A stretch of DNA of 64,000 bases from Myxococcus virescens (GCF_900101905.1 NZ_FNAJ01000003.1:248001-312000), one strand, 5' to 3'; positions 49,594-58,317 are shown, counted from the first letter of the stretch. Numbers and translations: made by a program. Notes: generated by a model not told the origin, from the letters alone.

Positions 49594-50316
49594 ATGCCTC
49601 GCACCACCGCTCGTACGCGCTCGAAGCCCGCCCAGGAAGAGGCCCCCGCGACCACCCCGCGTCCCCGCAACACGCTGCGCGTCAAGGTGCCCAAGGCGCG
49701 GCGCTTCGTGGCGCTGGCGGGCAACATCGGCGCGGGCAAGACGACGGCGGCGAAGATGATCAGCCAGGCCTTCGGCTACGAGCTGTTCGACGAGCCCGTC
49801 ATCGACAACCGATTCCTGCGTGACTACTACGCGGACATGTCGCGGTGGTCCTTCACGCTCCAGCTCGAGTTCCTCATCCGGCGCGTCGAACACCACGAAC
49901 TCATCCATTCGTACCGCCGCAGCTGCGTGCAGGACCGCACCCTGTACGAGGACCCGGAAATCTTCGCCAAGTACCTCCACGGCCTGGGACACCTGACGAA
50001 CGCGGAGCTGGACCTGTACTACGAGTACTTCCAGCGGCTGTCGCGCCACATCATCCGGCCCGACAAGGTCATCTGCTTCGAGGTCGGCAGCGTGGAGGTG
50101 CTCCTCCAGCGCATCCGCACCCGGGGACGCGAGGAGGAGAAGGGCATCCGCCACCAGTTCCTTCGGGGGCTCAACGGCTACTACGCCAGCTTCCCCCTGG
50201 TGCTGCAGGAGAAGTACGGCGTGGACTGCCTCACCATGGACGTGTCGAAGCAGGACATCCGGCGAGGCCGGGGACGCGAGGAGTTCCTCGACCGCGTCTC
50301 CACCTTCCTGGCCTGA
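49594..50316 (+). CDS. deoxynucleoside kinase
   Basis: Encodes 240 residues of a dNK/dGK-dAK-type deoxynucleoside monophosphate-forming kinase. The P-loop LAGNIGAGKTTA lies near residue 42. Other family landmarks are FDEPVIDNRFLRDYYADMSRWSF (a substrate-binding region), VQDRTLYEDPEIF (the ERS-like switch here as DRTLYED), and the LID-like VLLQRIRTRGREEEKG. The N-terminal 35 residues are basic and disordered. It phosphorylates deoxyribonucleosides in salvage; the base preference cannot be read. It is encoded 11 bp after the GDPD gene. Confidence 0.88.
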   Translation: MPRTTARTRSKPAQEEAPATTPRPRNTLRVKVPKARRFVALAGNIGAGKTTAAKMISQAFGYELFDEPVIDNRFLRDYYADMSRWSFTLQLEFLIRRVEHHELIHSYRRSCVQDRTLYEDPEIFAKYLHGLGHLTNAELDLYYEYFQRLSRHIIRPDKVICFEVGSVEVLLQRIRTRGREEEKGIRHQFLRGLNGYYASFPLVLQEKYGVDCLTMDVSKQDIRRGRGREEFLDRVSTFLA

Positions 50317-50441
50317 GCGCCGCGCCCGCGCCTGTCACCTGCGCGGACATTGTCTGGCCCATCGCGTTAGCGCTTGGGATATCCACCGGATGAACCGGCG
50401 CGGCCCGGCCGCAGGCTCCGTCCGACAACCCAAGGTGCGAG

Positions 50442-50960
50442 ATGACCGACCTGAGCGCGAAGAATCCGAAGGACACGGAGGTGGTGATGACCCAGCTCAT
50501 CCTGCCTCCGGACGCCAACAACCTGGACGCTGCCTTCGGCGGCAAGGTGATGCAGTGGATTGACATCTGCGGGGCCGTGGCCGCGCAGCGCCACTGCCGG
50601 CAGGTCGTGGTGACGGCCTCCATGGATGACTTGCACTTCCACGCCCCCATCAAGGTGGGCTGGATCGCGCTGCTGCACGGCCGGGTGCTGGCCGCCTTCC
50701 GCACCTCCATGGAGGTGGGCGTCACGGTGCACGCGGAGAACCCGCTCACCGGCGAGCGTCACCTCACCACCAGCGCGCTGCTGACCTTCGTGGCCATCGA
50801 CAAGGACGGCCAGCGCGTGCCGGTGCCGCCCCTGCTGATGGAGACGGATGCGGACCGCATGGCCTTCCAGGAGGCCCAGACACGCCGGACGCTGCGACTG
50901 GTCCGGCAGAAGGAGAACCAGTCCTGGTTGAAGGTGATGACACCCATCGCGGGTGCCTGA
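50442..50960 (+). CDS. acyl-CoA thioesterase (hotdog fold)
   Basis: Encodes 172 residues of a hotdog-fold acyl-CoA thioesterase of the YciA/brown-fat thioesterase type. Landmarks are PDANNLDAAFGGKVMQWIDICGAVAAQRH, the helix-forming entry with the Asn-x-x-Gly-like pattern; TASMDDLHFHAPIKVGWIALLHGRV, the central strand pair; and VGVTVHAENPLTGERHLTTSALLTFVAID. The product hydrolyses acyl-CoA in the cytoplasm; chain-length preference is unknown. A terminator-like hairpin follows. Confidence 0.88.
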   Translation: MTDLSAKNPKDTEVVMTQLILPPDANNLDAAFGGKVMQWIDICGAVAAQRHCRQVVVTASMDDLHFHAPIKVGWIALLHGRVLAAFRTSMEVGVTVHAENPLTGERHLTTSALLTFVAIDKDGQRVPVPPLLMETDADRMAFQEAQTRRTLRLVRQKENQSWLKVMTPIAGA

Positions 50961-50966
50961 CGCACG

Positions 50967-50996
50967 AAGGCCGGGCGGAGCATCCGGCCCGGCCTT
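50967..50996. terminator. bidirectional hairpin between convergent genes
   Basis: AAGGCCGGGC (50967-50976) pairs perfectly over 10 bp with GCCCGGCCTT (50987-50996) around a 10-nt loop. It lies between the convergent thioesterase and IscA genes. There is no run of T after it on either strand, so termination strength is uncertain. Confidence 0.6.
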
Positions 50997-51033
50997 CCCG
51001 CCCGTATCACGGGCGATACCGCGGCGGTGCGAC

Positions 51034-51423
51034 TCAGGTCGTGAACGACGTGCCGCAGCCGCAGGAGGACTTCGCGTTCGGGTTGTTGAACTTGAAGCCC
51101 GAGCCGGTGATGGCGGAGACGTAGTCAATCTCCGTGCCCCCGAGGTACTGGCTGCTCATCGGGTCGGAGGCGATCTTCACGCCGTCCTGCTCCCAGACGG
51201 TGTCACCGGCCTTGGACTCCTTGACCAGGTTCAAGTCATAGCCCAGGCCGCTGCAGCCAGCGGGCACGACGCGGATGGAGAAGAAGTAGCCCTCGAAGCC
51301 TTGGGCCTTGATGACGCTCTTCACCTGCTGGATGGCGGCGTCCGTGAGGCGCACGGCCACCGGAGTGGCCTGGGAAGCCGGCGAGGCGGCGGGGGCGGCG
51401 GAAGTCGTGGGGGTGCTGTCCAT
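51034..51423 (-). CDS. iron-sulfur cluster assembly protein (IscA/ErpA type)
   Basis: Encodes about 129 residues. The A-type carrier signature is complete: VVPAGCSGLGYDLNL provides the first Cys, and SSCGCGTSF near the C-terminus the second pair. The family core IASDPMSSQYLGGTEIDY and GSGFKFNNPNAKS are also present. It carries 2Fe-2S or 4Fe-4S clusters to apo-proteins. The start is taken at 51423 because GAGGAG lies 8 nt upstream; the ATG at 51429 would leave only 2 nt between. A Ser/Thr/Pro/Ala-rich N-terminal stretch precedes the domain. Divergently placed from the rhodanese-ThiF fusion, 81 bp apart. Confidence 0.9.
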   Translation of the reverse strand: MDSTPTTSAAPAASPASQATPVAVRLTDAAIQQVKSVIKAQGFEGYFFSIRVVPAGCSGLGYDLNLVKESKAGDTVWEQDGVKIASDPMSSQYLGGTEIDYVSAITGSGFKFNNPNAKSSCGCGTSFTT

Positions 51424-51504
51424 ATCCATGTCTCCTCTAGGGGACTTATAACGCCCGGGCCCGGAAAATCCATGGGCCCAGCCCCTGGGTTATATGCATC
51501 CGAC

Positions 51505-52671
51505 ATGGCTCGGACCTTCCAGACGCTGCTGGCCGGAGTGAAACAGGAGATTCGCGAGGTCTCCGTGGACGACGTGAAGCGGCTGCTGGACGCCCGGGCC
51601 TCCGTGCGGCTGCTGGATGTCCGGGAGGCGGACGAATACGCCGGTGGCCGGCTGCCCGGCGCCCTCCATATTCCCAGGGGTTACCTGGAGCTGCGCATCG
51701 AAAGCCAGGTCCAGCGGGACGAGGAGCTGGTCGTCTACTGCGCCGGAGGCACCCGCTCCGCCCTGGCCGCCAAGACGCTGAAGGAGCTGGGGTACGAGCG
51801 TGTGTCCTCCCTGGCCGGCGGCTACAACCGGTGGAGTGACGCCGCCCTGCCAGTGGAGAAGCCCTTCGTCCTCACCGCGGAGCAGAAGGAGCGCTACCGC
51901 CGCCACCTGAGCCTCCCCGAGGTAGGTGAGGCGGGCCAGGCCAAGCTGCTTCAAGCCCGCGTCCTGCTGCTGGGCGCCGGCGGACTGGGCTCACCGGCGG
52001 CGCTGTACCTCGCGGCCGCAGGCGTCGGAACACTGGGCATCGTCGACTCGGACGTGGTCGACCTGAGCAACCTCCAGCGGCAGGTCATCCACACCCGCGA
52101 GCGTCAGGGCCAGCCCAAGGTGACCAGCGCCCGAGCCGCCATCGAGGCGCTCAATCCGGACGTGAAGGTGGTGGGCTTCGAGGAGCGCCTCACCTCGCAC
52201 AACGTGGTGACGATTCTGGAGGGCTTCGACCTGGTGCTGGATGGCGGGGACAACTTCCCCACGCGCTACCTGCTCAATGACGCGTGCGTCATGCTCGGCA
52301 AGCCCAACGTCCACGGCTCCATCTTCCGCTTCGAGGGCCAGGTGACGTCCTTCGTCCCCGGCCAGGGCCCCTGCTACCGCTGCCTCTACCCCGCCCCGCC
52401 CCCGCCCGAACTGGCGCCCTCATGCGCGGAAGCCGGCGTCCTGGGCGTGCTGCCCGGACTCATCGGTCTGCTCCAGGCCACCGAGGCGCTCAAGCTCATC
52501 CTCGGCCAGGGGGAGCCCCTGGTGGGGCGACTGCTGACCTTCGACGCGCTGGGCACCCGCTTCCAGGAGCTCAAGCTGCGTCGGGACACACAGTGCCCCG
52601 TGTGCGCGCCGGGCGCGAAAGTGGAGCTCATCGACTACGAGCGCTTCTGCGCCGCCCCCACGCCCGCCTGA
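51505..52671 (+). CDS. moeB: N-terminal rhodanese fused to MoeB/ThiF-type adenylyltransferase
   Basis: Encodes about 388 residues. The first 115 form a rhodanese domain (VRLLDVREADEYAGGRLPGALHI, catalytic Cys in VVYCAGGTRSAL), followed by an E1-like enzyme. The nucleotide loop VLLLGAGGLGSPAALYLA is near residue 155. Also present are VDLSNLQRQVIHT, VLDGGDNFPTRYLLND, the zinc Cys pairs CYRC and CPVC, and SCAEAGVLGVLPG carrying the Cys used by this family. MoeB/ThiF enzymes adenylate the C-terminal Gly-Gly of MoaD or ThiS so that sulfur can be loaded. In the familiar MOCS3 fusion the rhodanese is C-terminal, so the order is reversed. The choice between MoeB and ThiF is uncertain. Confidence 0.87.
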   Translation: MARTFQTLLAGVKQEIREVSVDDVKRLLDARASVRLLDVREADEYAGGRLPGALHIPRGYLELRIESQVQRDEELVVYCAGGTRSALAAKTLKELGYERVSSLAGGYNRWSDAALPVEKPFVLTAEQKERYRRHLSLPEVGEAGQAKLLQARVLLLGAGGLGSPAALYLAAAGVGTLGIVDSDVVDLSNLQRQVIHTRERQGQPKVTSARAAIEALNPDVKVVGFEERLTSHNVVTILEGFDLVLDGGDNFPTRYLLNDACVMLGKPNVHGSIFRFEGQVTSFVPGQGPCYRCLYPAPPPPELAPSCAEAGVLGVLPGLIGLLQATEALKLILGQGEPLVGRLLTFDALGTRFQELKLRRDTQCPVCAPGAKVELIDYERFCAAPTPA

Positions 52672-52683
52672 GGACGTCACGCC

Positions 52684-53016
52684 ATGCCCATTCCCGAGAT
52701 TACCCCCGCCCGCCTCGCCGAACTGCTCGCCGGCCCCGCGGAGTCCCGCCCCGCGCTGCTCGACGTGCGTTTTCCCACGGAGAATGCGTGGGTGGCCCTG
52801 CCGGATTCGCTGCTGATTCCCCTGCCTGAATTGGAAGAGCGCGCGGATGAACTGGAAGCCCTCCGCGGCCGGCCCGTGGTGGTCTACTGCCACCATGGCG
52901 TGCGCAGCCTGGACGGCGCGGCCTACCTGATGTCGCTGGGCATCGACGCGGTGTCGCTGCGAGGCGGCATCGACCTGTACTCCCTGCAGGTGGACCCCAG
53001 CCTGCCCCGCTACTGA
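52684..53016 (+). CDS. single-domain rhodanese
   Basis: Encodes 110 residues of a rhodanese-like sulfurtransferase. LLDVRFPTENAWVALPDSLLIPL is the family entry, and the active-site Cys sits in VVYCHHGVRS. The final SLRGGIDLYSLQVDP completes the fold. It starts 12 bp after the fusion protein's stop, so the two sulfur-transfer proteins are probably co-expressed; sulfur flow between them is inference. The stop is 15 bp from the end of the convergent kinase gene. Confidence 0.88.
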   Translation: MPIPEITPARLAELLAGPAESRPALLDVRFPTENAWVALPDSLLIPLPELEERADELEALRGRPVVVYCHHGVRSLDGAAYLMSLGIDAVSLRGGIDLYSLQVDPSLPRY

Positions 53017-53031
53017 CGGGGCGGCACGCCG

Positions 53032-55326
53032 CTAGCCTACGAAGGCGGACAAGTCTTCGGTCTGCTTGTTGATGAGGCCGGGCTTGATCTCGACCTCGAA
53101 CATGAAGGGCTCCTTCAGGGGCCCGCCCTGCAGCTCCAGCTTGTGGCGGCCCTCCATGAGGTCGAGCTTCATGCCCTTGTTGCCCAGGTAGGTGCCCTGG
53201 TCCTGGCCATTGCGCTTCACGGAGATGCCGCGCAGACCGTCCGGCTTCAGCGTCAGCTGGAGCTGGCCCCGGCGGAACTCGTAGGTGAAGGACTTGGCCT
53301 GACCGGGCTCACCAAAGGCGAGCGTGTCGACCTCCTCCTTGTAGATGCCCTGCTGCTCATTCACCAGGATGAGCGTGTCCTGGAGATGGACGCCCGTCGC
53401 ATTGACGAGGGGGGTCTCCCCCAGCTCCGTCACCGGCTGCGGACTGCCGCAGCGTTCGGTGTGGCGCACCGAGACCTTCACCTTCTCGTTGGTGTTGACC
53501 GACAGCGTCACCGACTGCCCGTCGGAGGCGCGGCTGTTGAGCACCGAGAGGATGGGCTTGTGGAACACCACCCCCACGGCCACCAGCCCCACGATGAACC
53601 CGACGGTGGCGATGTTCCGCTTGGCCACACCCGCGCGAGCGCTCCGCGCGGACTTCTCCAGCGCCCGGTCCACCTCGGCGTCCTCGGCGCGCGAACGCGA
53701 CAGGGCCACGCTCGACGTCCGCGAACGCGGCGGGGGCGACGGCATCTCCGCGCGGCTCGACGTGCGGCGGCGCGGCGGGGCCTCGGAGGGGTGGATGCCG
53801 GAATGCATCCCGGTCCGGCGGCGCGGAGGCGGCGCGGGCTCCGGCGGCGGAAGCATGGTCCGCTCGTCGTCCAGCTCCTCGTCCTCCATCCGGGTGCGCT
53901 CATCGACCGCCGCCATGCTCGCGCGCGAGCGGGACGGCGGCGGCCCCGGATCCTCCACGATGGGGGCGGCGCGCGTGGCGGAGCGGCGAGGCGGGGGCGG
54001 GTCGCCCACGCCGGTCCGGCTCAGGTCCGAACGAGAGCTCGTCCGCGCAATCTGCGTGGAGTTGGGGTTGGACGGACGGCGAAGCTCCGCGGACGTCCTG
54101 CTCCGGCGCGGCGGCGGGGCCTCCTCGATTCCGGACGGCGCATCCCACTCCCCCTGCTCATCGGGCTCCACCGCGGGCACCGCGGCCGAGGTGCGCCGGG
54201 GCCCCATGGACGTGCGGGAAGACGAGCCGCGCTGGCGCTCGCGAACCGAGGCCTCGCCCGGAGGCGCCTCCCAGTTCATGTCCGCGGCGGCGGAGGTGCG
54301 GCTGCGGCCACGCTCCTGCGGCGGCGGCGTGGGCGGCATGGGCGTGCCGGAGTTCGCGGAGTCCTCGCCCACGGGAACCACCTGGCCCTGGGCCTTCTCC
54401 TCGGCCAGACGGTCGGCGAAGAGCGTCTCCATCAGCTCGGAGATCTGCACCGAGCCGGCCACCCAGCGCTGCCCGACGAGAATCTCTTCCAGCGCCATCT
54501 GGAACTGGCGCGCGTCCCGGTAGCGGTCGTCCGAGTTCTTCGCGATGGCCCGCATCACCACCGGGTCCATCTCCTCCGGAACGTCCGCCACCTGGGAGGG
54601 TGCGGCGATGGCGCACTCCATGGCGGCCTGCAGCGTGGCCAGCTCCGAGTCGCGCTTCAACGGACGCACGCCCGTGAGCAGCTCGTAGAGCACCAGGCCG
54701 ATGGCGAAGATGTCCGCGCGCCCGTCCAACGGCTTGCCGGCGGCCTGCTCCGGCGCCATGTACGCGAACTTGCCCTTGATGGCGCCCGACTTCGTGAGCG
54801 ACGCCTGATCCGCGGCCTTGGCGATGCCGAAGTCCACCAGCTTCACCGAGCCATCGAAGCTGATCAGGATGTTCTGCGGCGAGATGTCGCGGTGCACCAC
54901 GCGCAGGGGCCGGCCCGCGTCATCCGTGCGGCTGTGGGCGTAGTGCAGGCCCTCACAGGCGGCGGCGACGATGCGAATGGCCAGCGGCCGCGCCACCCAC
55001 TGCCCCGTGCTGGCGGCCTTGCGCATCACCCGGCCCAGGTCCTCGCCGTGGATGAACTCCATGGCGATGTAATAGGTGCCGTTGGCCTCGCCGAACTCGT
55101 AGACCTGGGCGATGTTCGGATGATTGAAGCGCGCGGCAATCAGCGCCTCGTTCCGGAACATCTCCACGAACTCACGGTCCTCCGCGAGGTGCGGGAGGAT
55201 GCGCTTCACCACGAGGTTCTTGTGGAACCCCTCGATGCCCGTCTGGCGCGCCAGCCAGACCTCGGCCATGCCGCCCGTGGCGAGCTTCTTAAGAAGCTGA
55301 TATTTCCCGAATGATTGAGGGTTCAT
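53032..55326 (-). CDS. transmembrane Ser/Thr protein kinase
   Basis: Encodes 764 residues. The kinase domain (about residues 8-275) begins at FGKYQLLKKLATGGMAEVWLA, with lysine in VVKRIL, HRDISPQNIL near 143, DFGIAKA near 165 and MAPEQAAG. A linker (about 310-560) rich in Arg, Ser, Thr and Pro repeats phrases such as PPPRRRTSS. One transmembrane helix near 569-590 (VGFIVGLVAVGVVFHKPIL) leads to an exported C-terminal domain with NTNEKVKVSVRHTERCGS and repeated beta segments, recalling PEGA-like envelope modules. A start at ATG 55326 places the glycine loop in the usual position; the Shine-Dalgarno is weak. Head-to-head with the FixH-like gene. Confidence 0.92.
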   Translation of the reverse strand: MNPQSFGKYQLLKKLATGGMAEVWLARQTGIEGFHKNLVVKRILPHLAEDREFVEMFRNEALIAARFNHPNIAQVYEFGEANGTYYIAMEFIHGEDLGRVMRKAASTGQWVARPLAIRIVAAACEGLHYAHSRTDDAGRPLRVVHRDISPQNILISFDGSVKLVDFGIAKAADQASLTKSGAIKGKFAYMAPEQAAGKPLDGRADIFAIGLVLYELLTGVRPLKRDSELATLQAAMECAIAAPSQVADVPEEMDPVVMRAIAKNSDDRYRDARQFQMALEEILVGQRWVAGSVQISELMETLFADRLAEEKAQGQVVPVGEDSANSGTPMPPTPPPQERGRSRTSAAADMNWEAPPGEASVRERQRGSSSRTSMGPRRTSAAVPAVEPDEQGEWDAPSGIEEAPPPRRSRTSAELRRPSNPNSTQIARTSSRSDLSRTGVGDPPPPRRSATRAAPIVEDPGPPPSRSRASMAAVDERTRMEDEELDDERTMLPPPEPAPPPRRRTGMHSGIHPSEAPPRRRTSSRAEMPSPPPRSRTSSVALSRSRAEDAEVDRALEKSARSARAGVAKRNIATVGFIVGLVAVGVVFHKPILSVLNSRASDGQSVTLSVNTNEKVKVSVRHTERCGSPQPVTELGETPLVNATGVHLQDTLILVNEQQGIYKEEVDTLAFGEPGQAKSFTYEFRRGQLQLTLKPDGLRGISVKRNGQDQGTYLGNKGMKLDLMEGRHKLELQGGPLKEPFMFEVEIKPGLINKQTEDLSAFVG

Positions 55327-55358
55327 CCCGGGACATTGCCGGCGGGGAGCAGGCTCAG

Positions 55359-56042
55359 GTGGAATGCAGCAGGGCAGCGCATCTTAGAGGACAGGCACTT
55401 CGGAGGCAAAGGCACCCCGGATTCAAATCCGGATGGGCACTGATCGCCAGCCTCCTCATTGCAACTACCACGGTTGCGGCTCCCGCGAACGATCAGATTC
55501 GTGTCGAACGCCGTGGGGACGTTCTGGAGCTCCGCTGGTCCGACGCGGAGGAGCGCCTTCAGGGGACCCTCCACCCCGCCATGCCAACAGAGGGAGAGCC
55601 CATCTCCGTGTCGTTGCATGTAGGCAATTTCGAGGGCCCCGAATTCGACGGCCCCCTCACCGTCACCTTCCACCCCACCGGGTCGCCTTCCCAGCAGACG
55701 AAGACGCTGACGCGGGACGGGGTCAACTGGCACACCCAGTTTACTCCGGACCAGCCCGGCCCCTGGGACCTGGAGGTGCGATACCGAGGGACCCACCTGA
55801 AGGTGATCACCGCGCGCTTCTCCGTGGCCAGCTCGCCCCTGCCCCGCGGCATGGGCTGGGTGTTGATTCTGGTGGGTGCCGGCACGGCGCTGGCCCTGGG
55901 CCTGCGCAACGTCCTGCGGCGCGTGAAGTCGTCCGGATCCACCCCTGGGGCAACAGAGACTCCGCCCCCACCTGCGGCGCCCTCCACGCCGGAAGCGGGC
56001 AGCGTCCCCACCCCACCGGCCGATCCTCCGTCCGGGCAGTAA
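55359..56042 (+). CDS. FixH/YtkA-like membrane protein
   Basis: Encodes about 227 residues from GTG 55359. A hydrophobic segment (GWALIASLLIATTTVAAPA) near the N-terminus leads to an exported beta-sandwich: LHPAMPTEGEPISVSLHVGNFEG, VTFHPTGSPSQQT, and HTQFTPDQPGPWDLEVRYRG, the YtkA/FixH-type pattern. A transmembrane helix (MGWVLILVGAGTALALGL) and a Pro/Thr/Ala-rich tail follow. The role in envelope or metal handling is not established. ATG 55311 would give 16 extra codons but overlaps the kinase start head-to-head, so the GTG is preferred. The start region contains a 16-bp palindrome (CCGGATTCAAATCCGG, 55417-55432). Confidence 0.55.
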   Translation: MECSRAAHLRGQALRRQRHPGFKSGWALIASLLIATTTVAAPANDQIRVERRGDVLELRWSDAEERLQGTLHPAMPTEGEPISVSLHVGNFEGPEFDGPLTVTFHPTGSPSQQTKTLTRDGVNWHTQFTPDQPGPWDLEVRYRGTHLKVITARFSVASSPLPRGMGWVLILVGAGTALALGLRNVLRRVKSSGSTPGATETPPPPAAPSTPEAGSVPTPPADPPSGQ

Positions 56043-56090
56043 CTCCTTCAAACCGACGGGCATTCGTACAGGGTCGCCTGCCGCGACATT

Positions 56091-56143
56091 GGGAACTTCC
56101 GTTCCCTGTCACGGCAACGTGACGACCAGGTCACTGCTTTTCT
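56091..56143 (+). terminator. weak hairpins and T-rich end after FixH-like gene
   Basis: GGGAAC/GTTCCC (56091-56106) is a perfect hairpin. Close behind, GTCAC (56108-56112), GTGAC (56119-56123) and GTCAC (56130-56134) can form mutually exclusive pairs, the last followed by TGCTTTTCT. Any one alone is weak; together they suggest a terminator or attenuator 50-100 bp after the gene. Confidence 0.35.
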
Positions 56144-56263
56144 GCGCCGTCGGGCCCGCTTTTCGTCCGGAACCGAACCTCCCCCAACCCTCCGCGTCCG
56201 CTCATCGAACGGGCACCCGTGTTGCAGTGGACGCGCTCCGCTGGCGGTCGGGGAGGCGTGGAC

Positions 56264-57580
56264 ATGGGCGGGTGGCGGGTGAATGAGCGGACGAGGCGGA
56301 ACCTGCTCGTCGCAATCTTGATGGGCATGCCGGCGTGGGCTGTCGCCAAGACACCCGGCCCACGGACGGAGGCAGTTGCCGCGCCCGTGGAGGATGACCC
56401 TCTGTCAGGTGGCGTGGTGGACGGCGTTGAGCCGCCTGAGCCCTTGCCGCCGGAGGAGAAGGACGACGCGCAGACGCAGCTCGAGGGCGCCATGGCCCAG
56501 GCCCTGCCGCCTCCGTCGCGGCCCGCGCCCGGCGCGCAGCCGCCTTCCGTGAGTCCTCTCCCCGGAGCGGATGACGAGGCGACGGCAGAGCAGGACGCGA
56601 ACAAGCGCAAGAAGAAGCAGCGGCCCGGTCAGCCCCAGGATGACTCGCTGGGCGAGAATCCGGACGCGATTGACGACAAGCCCAAGGGCGAGGCGCAGAC
56701 CATCCGCGTCATCGGACGCGTATCCGCGCGGGCCCGCGCCGACGAGCGCAACCAGTACCAGCGCCGCCTCTCCATCGCGGACGCACGCGTGGGCGTGAGC
56801 ACGTCACTGCCCAACCTGGAAGCCGAGGTGACGGCGGACCTGGCGGACTCGCAGATACTCAAGGACGCCTTCGTGCGTCTGGCGGATGACCGCAAGCGCT
56901 TCCGCCTCTACGGCGGCCAGTTCAAGACGCCCTTCCTCCAGCGCTCGCTGGAGTCGTCGTGGGACCTGCCCATCCAGACACGCGGACTGGTGGAGGAGTA
57001 CATCACGGAGACCCATCAGATGGGTGGCCGCCGCATGGGGCTGATGGGCGAAGTCCGGCTGAAGCAGGTCTGGGGGCTCAAGATCTCCGCGGGCTTCTTC
57101 CAGGGGGCCATCGACGAGGCGGGCGCGCGGTTGAAGGAGGACGCCGCCGCCCGCGTGAGCCTGCGGCCCTTCAACTTCAAGCCGCTCACCGTGGGCGTCA
57201 GCACCTACGTCTCCGAAGCCATGGACCTGGCGCGCAAGCACGCGGTGGCCGCGGACGCGGAGCTGAAGCTGGCGGGCTTCGTCTTCACCGGTGAGGCCAT
57301 TTCCGGACGGCTGCCCCTGGGGCCCTTCACGGCGCAGATGCTGCTGGCCCAGTACCTCATCCACGTGGGCAACGAATGGGCCATCCAGCCCGTCGCGGGC
57401 GTGGAGGCCTTGCAGCTTCGCGGCGACACGGTGCGGGGGGACGGACATTCACTGGTGGGCGGCTTCAATGTGCTGCTCGGCACCCGCTTCCGGGCCCAAT
57501 TCCAGACGGAGCGCGCGCTGCGCCCCGGCGATGAATTCCCTGGCCTGCAGCATTCCATCGAACTCGGCGCACGCTTCTGA
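56264..57580 (+). CDS. phosphate-selective-porin-like outer-membrane protein
   Basis: Encodes about 438 residues. A signal peptide (RRNLLVAILMGMPAWAVA) is followed by a long Pro/Glu/Ala-rich, then basic region (to about 150), and a beta-barrel of about 290 residues. The barrel resembles the phosphate-selective porin O/P family: alternating strands such as IRVIGRVSARARADERNQYQ, VEAEVTADLADSQI, KRFRLYGGQFKTPFLQRSLES, and a closing HSIELGARF. GGGGAGG stands 7 nt before ATG 56264, an excellent ribosome-binding site, which decides the start. It is the first gene of a packed plus-strand cluster; phosphate selectivity is inferred from family and context. Confidence 0.7.
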   Translation: MGGWRVNERTRRNLLVAILMGMPAWAVAKTPGPRTEAVAAPVEDDPLSGGVVDGVEPPEPLPPEEKDDAQTQLEGAMAQALPPPSRPAPGAQPPSVSPLPGADDEATAEQDANKRKKKQRPGQPQDDSLGENPDAIDDKPKGEAQTIRVIGRVSARARADERNQYQRRLSIADARVGVSTSLPNLEAEVTADLADSQILKDAFVRLADDRKRFRLYGGQFKTPFLQRSLESSWDLPIQTRGLVEEYITETHQMGGRRMGLMGEVRLKQVWGLKISAGFFQGAIDEAGARLKEDAAARVSLRPFNFKPLTVGVSTYVSEAMDLARKHAVAADAELKLAGFVFTGEAISGRLPLGPFTAQMLLAQYLIHVGNEWAIQPVAGVEALQLRGDTVRGDGHSLVGGFNVLLGTRFRAQFQTERALRPGDEFPGLQHSIELGARF

Positions 57581-57597
57581 GCACGGAGACCCAAACG

Positions 57598-58311
57598 ATG
57601 CTGTCGTTCGCGGAAGGTGAAATCACCAAGCTCCGGCGGGAATTCAAGCTGGTGCTGGAGGAGAAGACGGCCGCGGCCCTGGGCACGCGCCTGTCGTTGG
57701 AGCTGGAGGGGCACCTGCCGCCGCCCACGCGCATCGTGTCCGTGTACTTCGACCGGCCCGGTGGCCCGCTGGCGGCGCGGGCACTGCTCACGCCGGAAGA
57801 CTGTCTCAAGGTTCGGACGAAGGAGTACTCGCCGGACCGGGGCGCGAACGGCGAGGCGCGGGTGGTGCTGGAGGTGAAACGGGAGCGCCACGGCCTCACG
57901 CAGAAGCGCCGCGTCTGGGTGCCGCGCTCGGACCTGGGCCGCGTGCTGCACGGCGGGGCCAGCCTGCTGCCGCTCATCGCCGGAGGCAGCCTCAGCCCGG
58001 TGCTGGCGGTGACGTACACGCGCCACGTGTACCAGTCGTCGCGGGCGTGGCGGGTGACGGTGGATCGGGACATTCGCTACCACCGGATTGCGCCGGAGCA
58101 GGCGCTGTCCCAGCTTGCATTGTCGGTAGAGCGGCTGGAGCCCGCGCAGTGGGTAGAGCCGCAAGTGGTGGTGGAGGTGAAGCATCTCGGGCACGAGCTG
58201 CCCGAGTGGCTGGCGTCGCTCAATCCGGGCGGCGCGCCGGCCTACAGCAAGTTCGCAGAGGGAATGGCGAAGGTCCACGCTTTCGCCGCGGATGGCGTCG
58301 CAGGGGGATAG
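57598..58311 (+). CDS. VTC-domain protein
   Basis: Encodes 237 residues with a VTC domain, the triphosphate-tunnel fold that in yeast Vtc4 polymerises polyphosphate. Expected basic and acidic tunnel elements are visible: LRREFKLVL (Glu and Lys at the start), the IVSVYFDRPGG strand, ECLKVRTKEYS-like CLKVRTKEY, LEVKRERHGLTQKRRV, TYTRHVYQSSRAWRVTVDRDIR and VVVEVKHL. No transmembrane segment, so it is probably on the cytoplasmic side. In bacteria VTC-domain genes often neighbour DUF4956 genes, as here (two genes on). Polyphosphate synthesis is inferred from the fold. It is 17 bp after the porin gene. Confidence 0.88.
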   Translation: MLSFAEGEITKLRREFKLVLEEKTAAALGTRLSLELEGHLPPPTRIVSVYFDRPGGPLAARALLTPEDCLKVRTKEYSPDRGANGEARVVLEVKRERHGLTQKRRVWVPRSDLGRVLHGGASLLPLIAGGSLSPVLAVTYTRHVYQSSRAWRVTVDRDIRYHRIAPEQALSQLALSVERLEPAQWVEPQVVVEVKHLGHELPEWLASLNPGGAPAYSKFAEGMAKVHAFAADGVAGG

Positions 58312-58317
58312 GGCACA

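Noticed and set aside
53143-55314. Long plus-strand frame opposite the second Ser/Thr kinase
   Set aside because: Antisense shadow of an obvious kinase gene, with only Arg/Gly/Ala/His-rich translation.
55340-55440. tRNA-like phrases (CTTCGGAGGC and GGATTCAAATCC)
   Set aside because: The T-arm-like stem has the wrong register and no acceptor stem or D-arm can be paired; the resemblance comes from a 16-bp palindrome.
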